A DNA stretch of 45,819 nt from Helicobacteraceae bacterium (lineage in GTDB: Bacteria; Campylobacterota; Campylobacteria; Campylobacterales; Sulfurimonadaceae), in the NCBI GenBank assembly GCA_027023805.1, contig JALVUF010000015.1, positions 1 through 45,819 on the forward strand, written 5' to 3'. Below the pieces are notes generated by a model that was not told where the DNA came from, did not search any database, and worked only from the letters and a program-made list of their open reading frames with translations. Each line of letters begins with the position of its first letter. Within the stretch, counting starts at the first letter, position 1. Position numbers and translations under genes: made by a program. This document shows, piece by piece, positions 17,399-24,104 of this stretch.

Positions 17399-17741
17399 TT
17401 TTACTCTCCTTTTTTTCATCTTTATATCTTTCTTCAGATTTACTTATAATCCGATAGTAAATATAAGGCATCATCAAGTAAGCTATCATTACAATCATCA
17501 TCGCTTTAAATGTAAACGGCTTAGAATGAATCTTCACTCCTAAATAAAACATACTGTAAACTTGCAAGCCCCAAAAGAGAAATGCTAAAAGTATATATCC
17601 CCTTTGTAGTTTTTTTAATTTTACAAGCGTTACAGTCATCGCATAAAATGCGCCAAAAATAATAACAAATGCTCCAGATAAAAAAACTCCCAGAAAATCA
17701 CTTGATGCTATTATAGGTCTAACAAGCGTTGGTGTTAACAT
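17391..17741 (-). CDS. Three-helix membrane protein heading the nor-nir operon, 116 aa
   Basis: No family recognised. Three hydrophobic helices are seen at about 13-38, 48-68 and 78-97, followed by a charged tail (SKSEERYKDEKKESKNV) that should lie in the cytoplasm. The start has a perfect AAGGAGG 5 bases upstream, the strongest ribosome site in this part. Its 3' end overlaps the norC start by 8 bases, so it is translated with norC. It may assist NO reductase assembly (NorE/NorF-like role) or NO-linked respiration; that rests on position only. Confidence 0.72.
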   Translation of the reverse strand: MLTPTLVRPIIASSDFLGVFLSGAFVIIFGAFYAMTVTLVKLKKLQRGYILLAFLFWGLQVYSMFYLGVKIHSKPFTFKAMMIVMIAYLMMPYIYYRIISKSEERYKDEKKESKNV

Positions 17742-17769
17742 TTAAACCTCCTTAGCAAATCCACCTACG

Positions 17770-17778
17770 AGTATAATA
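17770..17778 (-). promoter_or_regulatory. Candidate -10 region of the nor-nir operon
   Basis: The minus strand reads TATTATACT across 17778-17770, containing the overlapping hexamers TATTAT and TATACT, about 30 bases before the first gene of the operon. A direct repeat of TTGTT spaced 10 bases apart lies upstream (within 17840-17857). No FNR-type dyad was found in this gap. Confidence 0.35.
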
Positions 17779-17870
17779 TCATAAAATAACGATAAATAGC
17801 ATCATAAAACTATAATAATGTGTAAAATTATTAAAATGTAACAATCTGAAACAATTTAATTTTATTAAGT

Positions 17871-17876
17871 TATAAT
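17871..17876 (+). promoter_or_regulatory. Candidate -10 box for the small membrane protein / nsrR-like gene
   Basis: TATAAT in the context AAGTTATAATTTATT. A transcript would start near 17883, which favours the downstream ATG (17933) over the TTG at 17885 for the next gene. Confidence 0.35.
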
Positions 17877-17932
17877 TTATTTAATTGCCAGTAAGATTAG
17901 CAAAATCTAAAACACAAGGATTATCAAAACAG

Positions 17933-18127
17933 ATGAGAAGTATAATGTTTGTCTTAATTTTTTCTATAGTCTTATTATTTTTCTTTATATTCCCATCTAT
18001 AAAGATTGTAGAGTTTTTTGATAAAGACGATAAATTAAGCGATTTTAATTATAATTTACTTACTGTTTTACTAACCATCTGCCTATCTTTAATGGGCGGT
18101 ATTTTTCTTGAATATTGGAAACTCTAA
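17933..18127 (+). CDS. Small two-helix membrane protein of unknown function, 64 aa
   Basis: No family recognised. Two hydrophobic helices (about residues 3-25 and 42-58) are joined by an acidic-basic loop (EFFDKDDKLSDFN). The frame is open back to a TTG at 17885 (80 aa), but that codon has no ribosome site and would sit at the predicted transcription start, so the ATG at 17933 is preferred; AAGGA lies 12 bases before it, slightly far. It precedes the Rrf2-type regulator by 40 bases and may share its promoter. Confidence 0.55.
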   Translation: MRSIMFVLIFSIVLLFFFIFPSIKIVEFFDKDDKLSDFNYNLLTVLLTICLSLMGGIFLEYWKL

Positions 18128-18167
18128 AAATAGTTAAAATATTTCATTTCATATTAAAGGTTTAATA

Positions 18168-18581
18168 ATGCAACTACATAATACTACGCAATATGCAATA
18201 AGAATTTTAAGCTATATAGCAAGTAAGGACAACGAATCTCTGTCCAATGCTACAGTTTTAGCCACTACATTAAATCTGCCTTATAAATTCTTAACAAAAA
18301 TTATGCGCGAACTAGTTGTAGCAGGATTAGTAAAATCAACTAGAGGTCGCGATGGAGGATATGTTTTAAATAAAAAAGCATCTGATATCAAATTAGTCGA
18401 AATATTGGAAATATTTAATGATATGTTAAATGATGAATATTGTGTATTAGGTATTGGGGTTTGTGACAACAACAATAAATGTGCGTTACACGATCAATGG
18501 AGCCAACCTAAAACTTTATTGCAGGATATGTTTAAAAATACGTCTTTACAAGATCTCATAGGTAGAGGAAGTAAATTTTAA
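18168..18581 (+). CDS. Rrf2-family Fe-S transcriptional regulator, NsrR-like
   Basis: The 137-aa protein has the Rrf2 winged-helix N-terminus (MQLHNTTQYAIRILSYIA, then LPYKFLTKIMRELVVAGLVKSTRGRDGGY at about 37-65) and a cluster-binding loop with C92, C99 and C105 (C-x6-C-x5-C), plus H108. Three cysteines of this layout bind [2Fe-2S] or [4Fe-4S] in IscR and NsrR; NsrR proteins sense NO. Its place beside the nor-nir operon promoter and upstream of a peroxidase and heme d1 genes makes an NO-sensing repressor the best guess. IscR is the alternative, but no isc genes are nearby. Confidence 0.85.
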   Translation: MQLHNTTQYAIRILSYIASKDNESLSNATVLATTLNLPYKFLTKIMRELVVAGLVKSTRGRDGGYVLNKKASDIKLVEILEIFNDMLNDEYCVLGIGVCDNNNKCALHDQWSQPKTLLQDMFKNTSLQDLIGRGSKF

Positions 18582-18631
18582 AATAATTTTTATAAATCAA
18601 CATAATTCAACTAAATTTAATAAAAGTATTG

Positions 18632-18637
18632 TAAAAT
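18632..18637 (+). promoter_or_regulatory. Candidate -10 box for the cytochrome c peroxidase operon
   Basis: TAAAAT within GTATTGTAAAATACAC, 37 bases before the TTG start at 18674. Weak match; no -35 box seen. Confidence 0.25.
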
Positions 18638-18673
18638 ACACTATTGAGTGGAATATTATTTTAAGGTTGAAGT

Positions 18674-19798
18674 TTGAAAGATCAATTAGGTATCATTGTC
18701 ACTATTGCCATCCTTGTTGTTCTTTTTATAAACATCGGGTTTTTTATACCAAAGCCAAAGCCAAAGCCTATTATCATAAACAATAACCAGCTACGTCAAG
18801 AAGCTCTGATGCATGGATTAAAACCGGTTCCAAAAACCTGGGCAAAAGCCAAAAGGTTAGTAAAAGACATAAGCGATCCGTTAAGTACAAATAAAATCAA
18901 ATTAGGTCGTTTGCTTTTTTTTGATCCAATTTTATCCAAAGATAAAACTATTAGTTGTGCAACATGTCATATTCTTACAAAAGGAGGAGCCGATAATCGC
19001 CCTACTGCAATAGGTTATCATGGCAGGCATAATCCTTTGCACTTAAATACCCCGACAGCAATAAATGCTGCACTAGAGAAAATGCTATTATGGGATGGCA
19101 AGAGTCCAAATGTACAAGATCAGGCAAAAGGACCGCTTCGGGCACCTTTTGAAATGAATATGACACCAAAAGAGATAGTAAAGAGATTGAAAAAAGAACC
19201 TTTTTATGTAAAAGCATTCAAATTAGCATTTAAATCACACAAAATTACATTTATCAATGTTGCCAACGCTATCGGCGCTTATGAAAGAACACTTCTCTCA
19301 AGAGGATCGTTTGATAGATTTTTAGACGGCAACAATACCGCTATATCAAACAAAGCAAAAAGAGGACTTTTTTTATTCATGCGTCTTGGATGTAAGAGTT
19401 GTCATACAGGTATAAGCATAGGAGGACAAAGCATGCAAAGGTTTCCGCTTAAACGATATGATGGATTTATTGTTCCAAAATCAGTATTTATTAACGGCAT
19501 GCCGGTTTTTTCAAAATTTGAGTTTCACTCACCTCGTTTTAAAGACTCACCGTTCCCTTTCCCAGACACAGGTGGATTTCATGGACGTAATAATCAATTT
19601 CAATTTAAAGTACCGACACTTCGAAATGTTGCGAGAACAGCACCATATTTTCATAACGGTACAGTTAAAAAGCTAAAAGAAGCGGTAAAAATTATGGCAC
19701 GCCATCAACTTGGAATCGTTCTGACAAAAAAACAAATTGGACAAATTGTTGCTTTTTTAAAAACATTATCGGGTAACCCGGTAAACTATAAATACTAA
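18674..19798 (+). CDS. Membrane-anchored di-heme cytochrome c peroxidase (CCP/MauG family)
   Basis: Reduces hydrogen peroxide to water with electrons from cytochrome c in the periplasm, or acts as a related di-heme enzyme. The 374-aa protein has an N-terminal helix (about 4-26) that appears to be an anchor, then two heme motifs: CATCH at C95, C98, H99 and CKSCH at C240, C243, H244. Between them are the family blocks LHLNTPTAINAA, LLWDGK and AFGAYERTL-like INVANAIGAYERTL. The C-terminus has the usual FKVPTLRNVARTAPYFHNG. The start is a TTG with AAGGTTGAAG upstream. It begins a plus-strand operon with the TrpD2-like and NirDL-like genes. Confidence 0.9.
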   Translation: MKDQLGIIVTIAILVVLFINIGFFIPKPKPKPIIINNNQLRQEALMHGLKPVPKTWAKAKRLVKDISDPLSTNKIKLGRLLFFDPILSKDKTISCATCHILTKGGADNRPTAIGYHGRHNPLHLNTPTAINAALEKMLLWDGKSPNVQDQAKGPLRAPFEMNMTPKEIVKRLKKEPFYVKAFKLAFKSHKITFINVANAIGAYERTLLSRGSFDRFLDGNNTAISNKAKRGLFLFMRLGCKSCHTGISIGGQSMQRFPLKRYDGFIVPKSVFINGMPVFSKFEFHSPRFKDSPFPFPDTGGFHGRNNQFQFKVPTLRNVARTAPYFHNGTVKKLKEAVKIMARHQLGIVLTKKQIGQIVAFLKTLSGNPVNYKY

Positions 19799-19808
19799 AA
19801 GGAGAATT

Positions 19809-20702
19809 ATGGATTTTCATAATTACATAAGAGCAGTGGGAACCGGTCCAAAATCAAATAGAGAACTAAGCAAAGAAGAGATGGCTGACTGCATGAATCA
19901 GATATTAACACAAAAAGCTTCACCGGAACAAATAGCTGCTTTCTTGCTTGGCTGGAGAGTTAGAATTGAAAGTATAGAGGAGTTGCAAACCGCTTATGGT
20001 GTATTTGATAATTATATTAAAAGAGTAGATATCAAAAATTCGATAGAGCTTGGTTATCCTTATGACGGTAAAGCGGACAATCCATATCTTTTCCCGCTCT
20101 TTGGTAAATATTTGAAAAAATTTGATTTATCAATCGTTGTGAGTGGTGATTATTTACAACCTGCAAAGCACGGAATAACACTTAAAGACGTGGCAACAAA
20201 TATAAAGCTTGATGACAATATTCATTATTTTGACAGAAAAGAGTATTTCAAGGAATTAAGCAATTTAACAAGGGTTAGAAATGCGCTTGGACTTAGAACC
20301 GCCTTTAACACTTTAGAAAAATTATTAAATCCGGCAAATTCAAAATATGCTATTTCTGCGGCATTTCATGAGCCTTATGTTAAAAAGAACAATGAGCTTT
20401 TTGCATCAAATTATGAAAATTTTGTTGTTGTAAAAGGAAATGAGGGTACACCCGAAATTTTCTCAAAATGCAGATATTGGATAAAAAGAGATTCAAAGAT
20501 AATCGAAACTCCCATAGAGCCGGAATATTTTGGAATTACATATAAAAAATCATGGGACAAAATTACATTGCAAGAATCATTAAATTTTTTAAATAATCCA
20601 AGCAAAGAATTGGAAGAATTGGCAAAACTAAATGTTGCTTTATTGTTAGTAACCGCAAATAAAGCCAAAGATATCAAAGAAGGGTTTGAGATGCTTTCGT
20701 AG
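19809..20702 (+). CDS. TrpD2/YbiB-like protein (anthranilate phosphoribosyltransferase fold)
   Basis: The 297-aa protein has the helical N-terminal domain of the glycosyltransferase family 3 / TrpD fold (about 1-72, SKEEMADCMNQILTQKASPEQIAAFLLGWRV). Its core resembles TrpD2/YbiB and not true TrpD: the glycine-rich PRPP loop GTGGD is missing and replaced by YPYDGKADNPYLFPL, while a KHG (residues 119-121) and the GLRTAFNTLEKLLNPANSKYA block remain. YbiB of E. coli binds nucleic acid and has no proven transferase activity. It starts 10 bases after the peroxidase with GGAG upstream, and its partner is a heme d1 gene. Its role in this setting is unknown. Confidence 0.75.
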   Translation: MDFHNYIRAVGTGPKSNRELSKEEMADCMNQILTQKASPEQIAAFLLGWRVRIESIEELQTAYGVFDNYIKRVDIKNSIELGYPYDGKADNPYLFPLFGKYLKKFDLSIVVSGDYLQPAKHGITLKDVATNIKLDDNIHYFDRKEYFKELSNLTRVRNALGLRTAFNTLEKLLNPANSKYAISAAFHEPYVKKNNELFASNYENFVVVKGNEGTPEIFSKCRYWIKRDSKIIETPIEPEYFGITYKKSWDKITLQESLNFLNNPSKELEELAKLNVALLLVTANKAKDIKEGFEMLS

Positions 20703-20704
20703 CA

Positions 20705-21724
20705 TTGATTAAAAAGATGAAAGATAAAATATTATACGAATTACAAAAGAATTTTCCACTCACTAAAAGACCATTTTTAACTTTAGCGAATAAATTTTTA
20801 ATAACTGAAGATGAAATGCTTCAAATTATTCAAAAAGAAAAAGATGATCAAATCATAAGACAAACATCAGCTATATTTGATACAAAAAAACTTGGTTATA
20901 AATCTTCTTTAGTTGCTTTTCGCATTGATAAAAAAGATATGGGTGAAGCAGTAGTTGTGTTAAACTCTCATCCCGGAATCTCACACAATTATGAAAGAAA
21001 TCATGAGTTTAACGTCTGGTTTACATTAGCAACACCACCTAACAGTTTACTAGGTCTAGATGACACCATTAAGGTTTTAGCCAAAATGACACATGCTAAA
21101 GAATACATAGCTCTACCTACGCTAAAACTCTTCAAGATCATGGTTCAGCTAGATACTGCAAACAGTGCTAAGAAAAAACAAGCAGTAAAAACTAAAAAAT
21201 TTAAAGATGTAACTCTGACAGATCTGCATAAACAGATAATAAAATATGCACAAGAAGATATCAAAATAACACAGGAGCCATTTTTAGAGATGATTAATGA
21301 AATAGGCATAGATTACGACACTTTCTTTAGCTCTCTACAAGAGCTTCAAGATGCAGGTATCATGAGAAGGTTTGCAACAATATTAAATCATCGTAAAGCC
21401 GGTTTTAATTCAAATGCCATGGTTGTGTGGGACGTTGATGAAAATGATGCTGAGGAGATCGGTCAAAAAATTGCTGCATATAGCGTAGTAAGTCATTGCT
21501 ATTTAAGACCAAAATATCCAAATTGGCAATATAATCTTTTCTCAATGATACATGCAAAGAGTAAAAAAGATATTGACAATATCTTAAAGGATATGGGAGA
21601 TGAGATAGAATTTAAGTCTAATAAGCTTCTTTTTTCTACAAAAGAATTTAAAAAAGTTAGAATTAAGTATTTTACAGATGATACAAAAGATTGGGAAAAT
21701 AAAAATTTGATACATAGGGACTAA
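20705..21724 (+). CDS. Siroheme decarboxylase, fused NirD-NirL type (Lrp/AsnC-like)
   Basis: Removes two acetate carboxyls from siroheme to give 12,18-didecarboxysiroheme, the substrate of NirJ. The 339-aa protein contains two homologous halves: residues 1-155 (winged helix, then ISHNYERNHEFNVWFTL) and 175-339 (winged helix, then VSHCYLRPKYPNWQYNLFSMIHA). Each half matches one NirD/L/G/H (AhbA/B) subunit, joined by a Lys-rich linker near 155-175. Separate subunits are ~150-170 aa, so this is a natural fusion, a form known in some denitrifiers. The start may be TTG at 20705 or ATG at 20717; neither has a clear ribosome site, so coupling to the gene 2 bases upstream is likely. Confidence 0.9.
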   Translation: MIKKMKDKILYELQKNFPLTKRPFLTLANKFLITEDEMLQIIQKEKDDQIIRQTSAIFDTKKLGYKSSLVAFRIDKKDMGEAVVVLNSHPGISHNYERNHEFNVWFTLATPPNSLLGLDDTIKVLAKMTHAKEYIALPTLKLFKIMVQLDTANSAKKKQAVKTKKFKDVTLTDLHKQIIKYAQEDIKITQEPFLEMINEIGIDYDTFFSSLQELQDAGIMRRFATILNHRKAGFNSNAMVVWDVDENDAEEIGQKIAAYSVVSHCYLRPKYPNWQYNLFSMIHAKSKKDIDNILKDMGDEIEFKSNKLLFSTKEFKKVRIKYFTDDTKDWENKNLIHRD

Positions 21725-21725
21725 T

Positions 21726-22103
21726 ATGGGATTTTTTGATTTGGAGATTGGATATATCATAATTGCGTTATTTTTTTTAGCTATTACTGCGTATGTTACG
21801 ACAAGAAGCTTTATGCCAAAGGTTGCCTTTAAAAGAGGTATGATTATTATGATTATTATTTTAGGTTCTTTCATTCTTTTTCACTACTATTTTACTATGC
21901 ATAGAATCAATCGTATTGCAAAAGCATTTAATGCAGGTCAAACAATATTATGCGAAAGTAGAGGTGAGCTTAAGGGTGCTCAGGCAATTATAATTAAAAA
22001 AAGCGGAGGATGGAGCTTAAAAAAAGGTATCTTTTCAAATCCTAAGTTTGTACGAGATTTTCATAGTGCAAGATGTGCGCTAGACCTCAGGCAACAGCTC
22101 TAA
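21726..22103 (+). CDS. Two-helix membrane protein of unknown function, 125 aa
   Basis: No family recognised. Two helices (about 8-26 and 38-55) precede a soluble C-terminal part of about 65 residues with two cysteines (C76 and C117). The polar part starts with NAGQTILCESRGELKG and has a KKSGGWSLKKGIFSNPKFV segment. It begins at the NirDL stop (TAATATG) with AGGGAC upstream, so it is the last gene of the peroxidase-NirDL operon. Its 3' end overlaps the convergent trmA gene by 24 bases. Function unknown. Confidence 0.7.
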   Translation: MGFFDLEIGYIIIALFFLAITAYVTTRSFMPKVAFKRGMIIMIIILGSFILFHYYFTMHRINRIAKAFNAGQTILCESRGELKGAQAIIIKKSGGWSLKKGIFSNPKFVRDFHSARCALDLRQQL

Positions 22104-23195
22104 TCTCACACCCATTTCAATGTGGTTTGTATATGCAAACTGGTCAAACATCGCCATTGAGATAACTTTATAACGCTTACATAAAATCTGCAAATCTCGC
22201 TTCAAAGTGACGGGATTGCAAGAGATATATATAATATTTTTATATCTAGATATAAACTCTATTGTTTCATCATCCAGACCTGCACGCGGAGGGTCCACAA
22301 AAACAGTGTGTATAGAAAATCCGTTGATATCAATCTCTTGTAAACGGCGAAACACCCGCTTACCATCAAGCGCTTGAACAAGCTCTTGGGAGCTCATTCG
22401 TAAAAACGATATGTTTTCAACATTGTTTAAACGCATATTCTCTTTTGCCGCACTTATAGACGCTTTTGAGATTTCTGTTGCTAGTATCTTATCAAATACA
22501 TCTGCAAAAGGGATTGTAAAGTTGCCTGCACCGCAATAAAGCTCAAGCAGATCGCCGCTAATAGTTTTTGCCTGTGCTACAGCCCACTCTATCATTTTTT
22601 CGTTTACTCTTGGATTTGGCTGCGTGAAACTGTTTTCTATCTGCATGTAGCGATAAAGTCGCCTATTTACATGTAAATGCTCTATTATATAATCCAAACC
22701 TATAACAATCTTTTGTTTTTTGCTTCTGCCGATAATGTTTATTTGTAAATCTTTGGCCATAGATTTGGCTCTTTCTTGCCAAACATCGTCAAGTCGCCTA
22801 TGATAGAGCATAGATATAACCATGTCACCGCTACTAGAAGATAAAAAATCAACACCAAAAAGCTTCTCTTTTATATCACGGCGCACTATCTCTTTTAGCA
22901 AACGCTTCATCAAATCATATATCGGCATAACCACAAGCGGACAATTGTCTATACTTACGTAGCCTTTATTTTGCACTTGATGCATGGCATACGAAATGTC
23001 CTTACCGTCATGCCAAATCTTAAATTCTGCTCTTGCTCTATAATGAGCAGACAAAGATTGATACATCTCAATACCGCCTTGAAACTCTGCTTGAAACTGC
23101 TCTTGAATACTCTTTAGCTTAAGCATTGCCTGCTGTGCATAATCTATCTTATAATTTGTACATCCACCACAAATACCAAAATATTTACAATCCAA
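22080..23195 (-). CDS. trmA: tRNA (uracil-54-C5)-methyltransferase TrmA, with Fe-S-type cysteines
   Basis: SAM-dependent enzyme making ribothymidine in the tRNA T-loop. The 371-aa protein aligns by eye with E. coli TrmA throughout: HYRARAEFKIWHDG, LLYHRRLDD, ENSFTQPNPRVNEKMIEWA, LLELYCGAGNFTIP, FVDPPRAGLDDET, and the nucleophile block YISCNPVTL. Unlike E. coli TrmA it starts with C3-x5-C9-x2-C12 plus C85, the spacing of the [4Fe-4S] ligands in the rRNA enzyme RumA/RlmD. The start is a TTG with CGGGAGA upstream. A 23S rRNA target cannot be excluded. Follows fliP by 21 bases. Confidence 0.88.
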   Translation of the reverse strand: MDCKYFGICGGCTNYKIDYAQQAMLKLKSIQEQFQAEFQGGIEMYQSLSAHYRARAEFKIWHDGKDISYAMHQVQNKGYVSIDNCPLVVMPIYDLMKRLLKEIVRRDIKEKLFGVDFLSSSSGDMVISMLYHRRLDDVWQERAKSMAKDLQINIIGRSKKQKIVIGLDYIIEHLHVNRRLYRYMQIENSFTQPNPRVNEKMIEWAVAQAKTISGDLLELYCGAGNFTIPFADVFDKILATEISKASISAAKENMRLNNVENISFLRMSSQELVQALDGKRVFRRLQEIDINGFSIHTVFVDPPRAGLDDETIEFISRYKNIIYISCNPVTLKRDLQILCKRYKVISMAMFDQFAYTNHIEMGVRLELLPEV

Positions 23196-23216
23196 AAAAT
23201 TCTCCCGAAGATAATA

Positions 23217-23948
23217 TCATTTTACACTTGAGATAAGATTGCCTATAAGCAAATCCCATCCGTTGATAAGCACAAACACGAGTATCTTAAAAGGAAGTGA
23301 AATCATAACAGGAGGCAGCATCATCATACCCATTGACATCAATATGGAAGAAACTACCATGTCTATAATTAAAAATGGCAAAAATAGTAAAAATCCTATC
23401 TCAAAAGATGTTTTAAGTTCACTTATTAAAAAGGCAGGCACTGCAATGGTTAAAGGTACGTCTTTGACATTTTGCGGATTTGACATATGACGAATTCTAA
23501 AAAAAAGCGCCAAATCTTCTTCTCTTGTATTGCGTATCATAAATTTTTTAAACGGCAGTGTTGTTCTATCAAACGCCTGAACGTAACCTATTTTTTTTTG
23601 CAGATATGGCTGTATGCCGTTATTGTAAGCTTGTTGACCGATGGGTTGCATCACAAAAATAGTAAGAACTAACGCCAGCATAACTAAAATCTGAGTCGGA
23701 GGTATCTGCTGTGTTCCTAGTGCCTGGCGTAAAAAACCAAACACAATAATAAATCTTACAAAAGTTGTCATAACAAGTATAATGCTAGGTGCTAAAAACA
23801 GCAGCGTAAGCATTACCAGCACATTTAATGAATCAACTAACTGTTGTGGTGTATGTGGTGCTGAGAGAGAAAAATTAATTGTCGGTATAGTCGTGACACC
23901 GGCGGCAGTAATAACAAAAACGACAAGCAAGCTAAAAAATATCTTCAT
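23217..23948 (-). CDS. fliP: Flagellar export gate protein FliP
   Basis: Inner-membrane component of the flagellar type III export gate (FliPQR). The 243-aa protein has a cleavable N-terminal signal (1-17), the family block LVMLTLLFLAPSIILVMTTFVR, FGFLRQALGTQQIPPTQILV, and the C-terminal PFLIIDMVVSSILMSMGMMMLPP with the conserved FKILVFVLINGWDLL. Length is typical. It stands alone here with trmA downstream, as flagellar genes are often scattered in Campylobacterota. The candidate -10 on the minus strand is TATTAT at 24029-24024. Confidence 0.96.
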   Translation of the reverse strand: MKIFFSLLVVFVITAAGVTTIPTINFSLSAPHTPQQLVDSLNVLVMLTLLFLAPSIILVMTTFVRFIIVFGFLRQALGTQQIPPTQILVMLALVLTIFVMQPIGQQAYNNGIQPYLQKKIGYVQAFDRTTLPFKKFMIRNTREEDLALFFRIRHMSNPQNVKDVPLTIAVPAFLISELKTSFEIGFLLFLPFLIIDMVVSSILMSMGMMMLPPVMISLPFKILVFVLINGWDLLIGNLISSVK

Positions 23949-24023
23949 CTCTCAACCAACATTATAAATAAACTAAAAATTTTACATGCAATCAAACAAT
24001 AACCGCCTACTCTTTTTAAGCAA

Positions 24024-24029
24024 ATAATA
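24024..24029 (-). promoter_or_regulatory. Candidate -10 box for fliP
   Basis: The minus strand reads TATTAT within GTGGTATTATTTGC, about 80 bases before the fliP start. It is in the divergent gap shared with the glycosyltransferase operon. Confidence 0.25.
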
Positions 24030-24072
24030 CCACAACTTCTTTATCTGTTATATTAAACAATAATAATTTCAG

Positions 24073-24078
24073 TATAAT
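24073..24078 (+). promoter_or_regulatory. Candidate -10 box for the glycosyltransferase cassette
   Basis: TATAAT within TTTCAGTATAATTTTG, 27 bases before the first gene of the five-gene cassette. No -35 box seen. Confidence 0.4.
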
Positions 24079-24104
24079 TTTGAAAAATTAATTATGGATA
24101 TACG

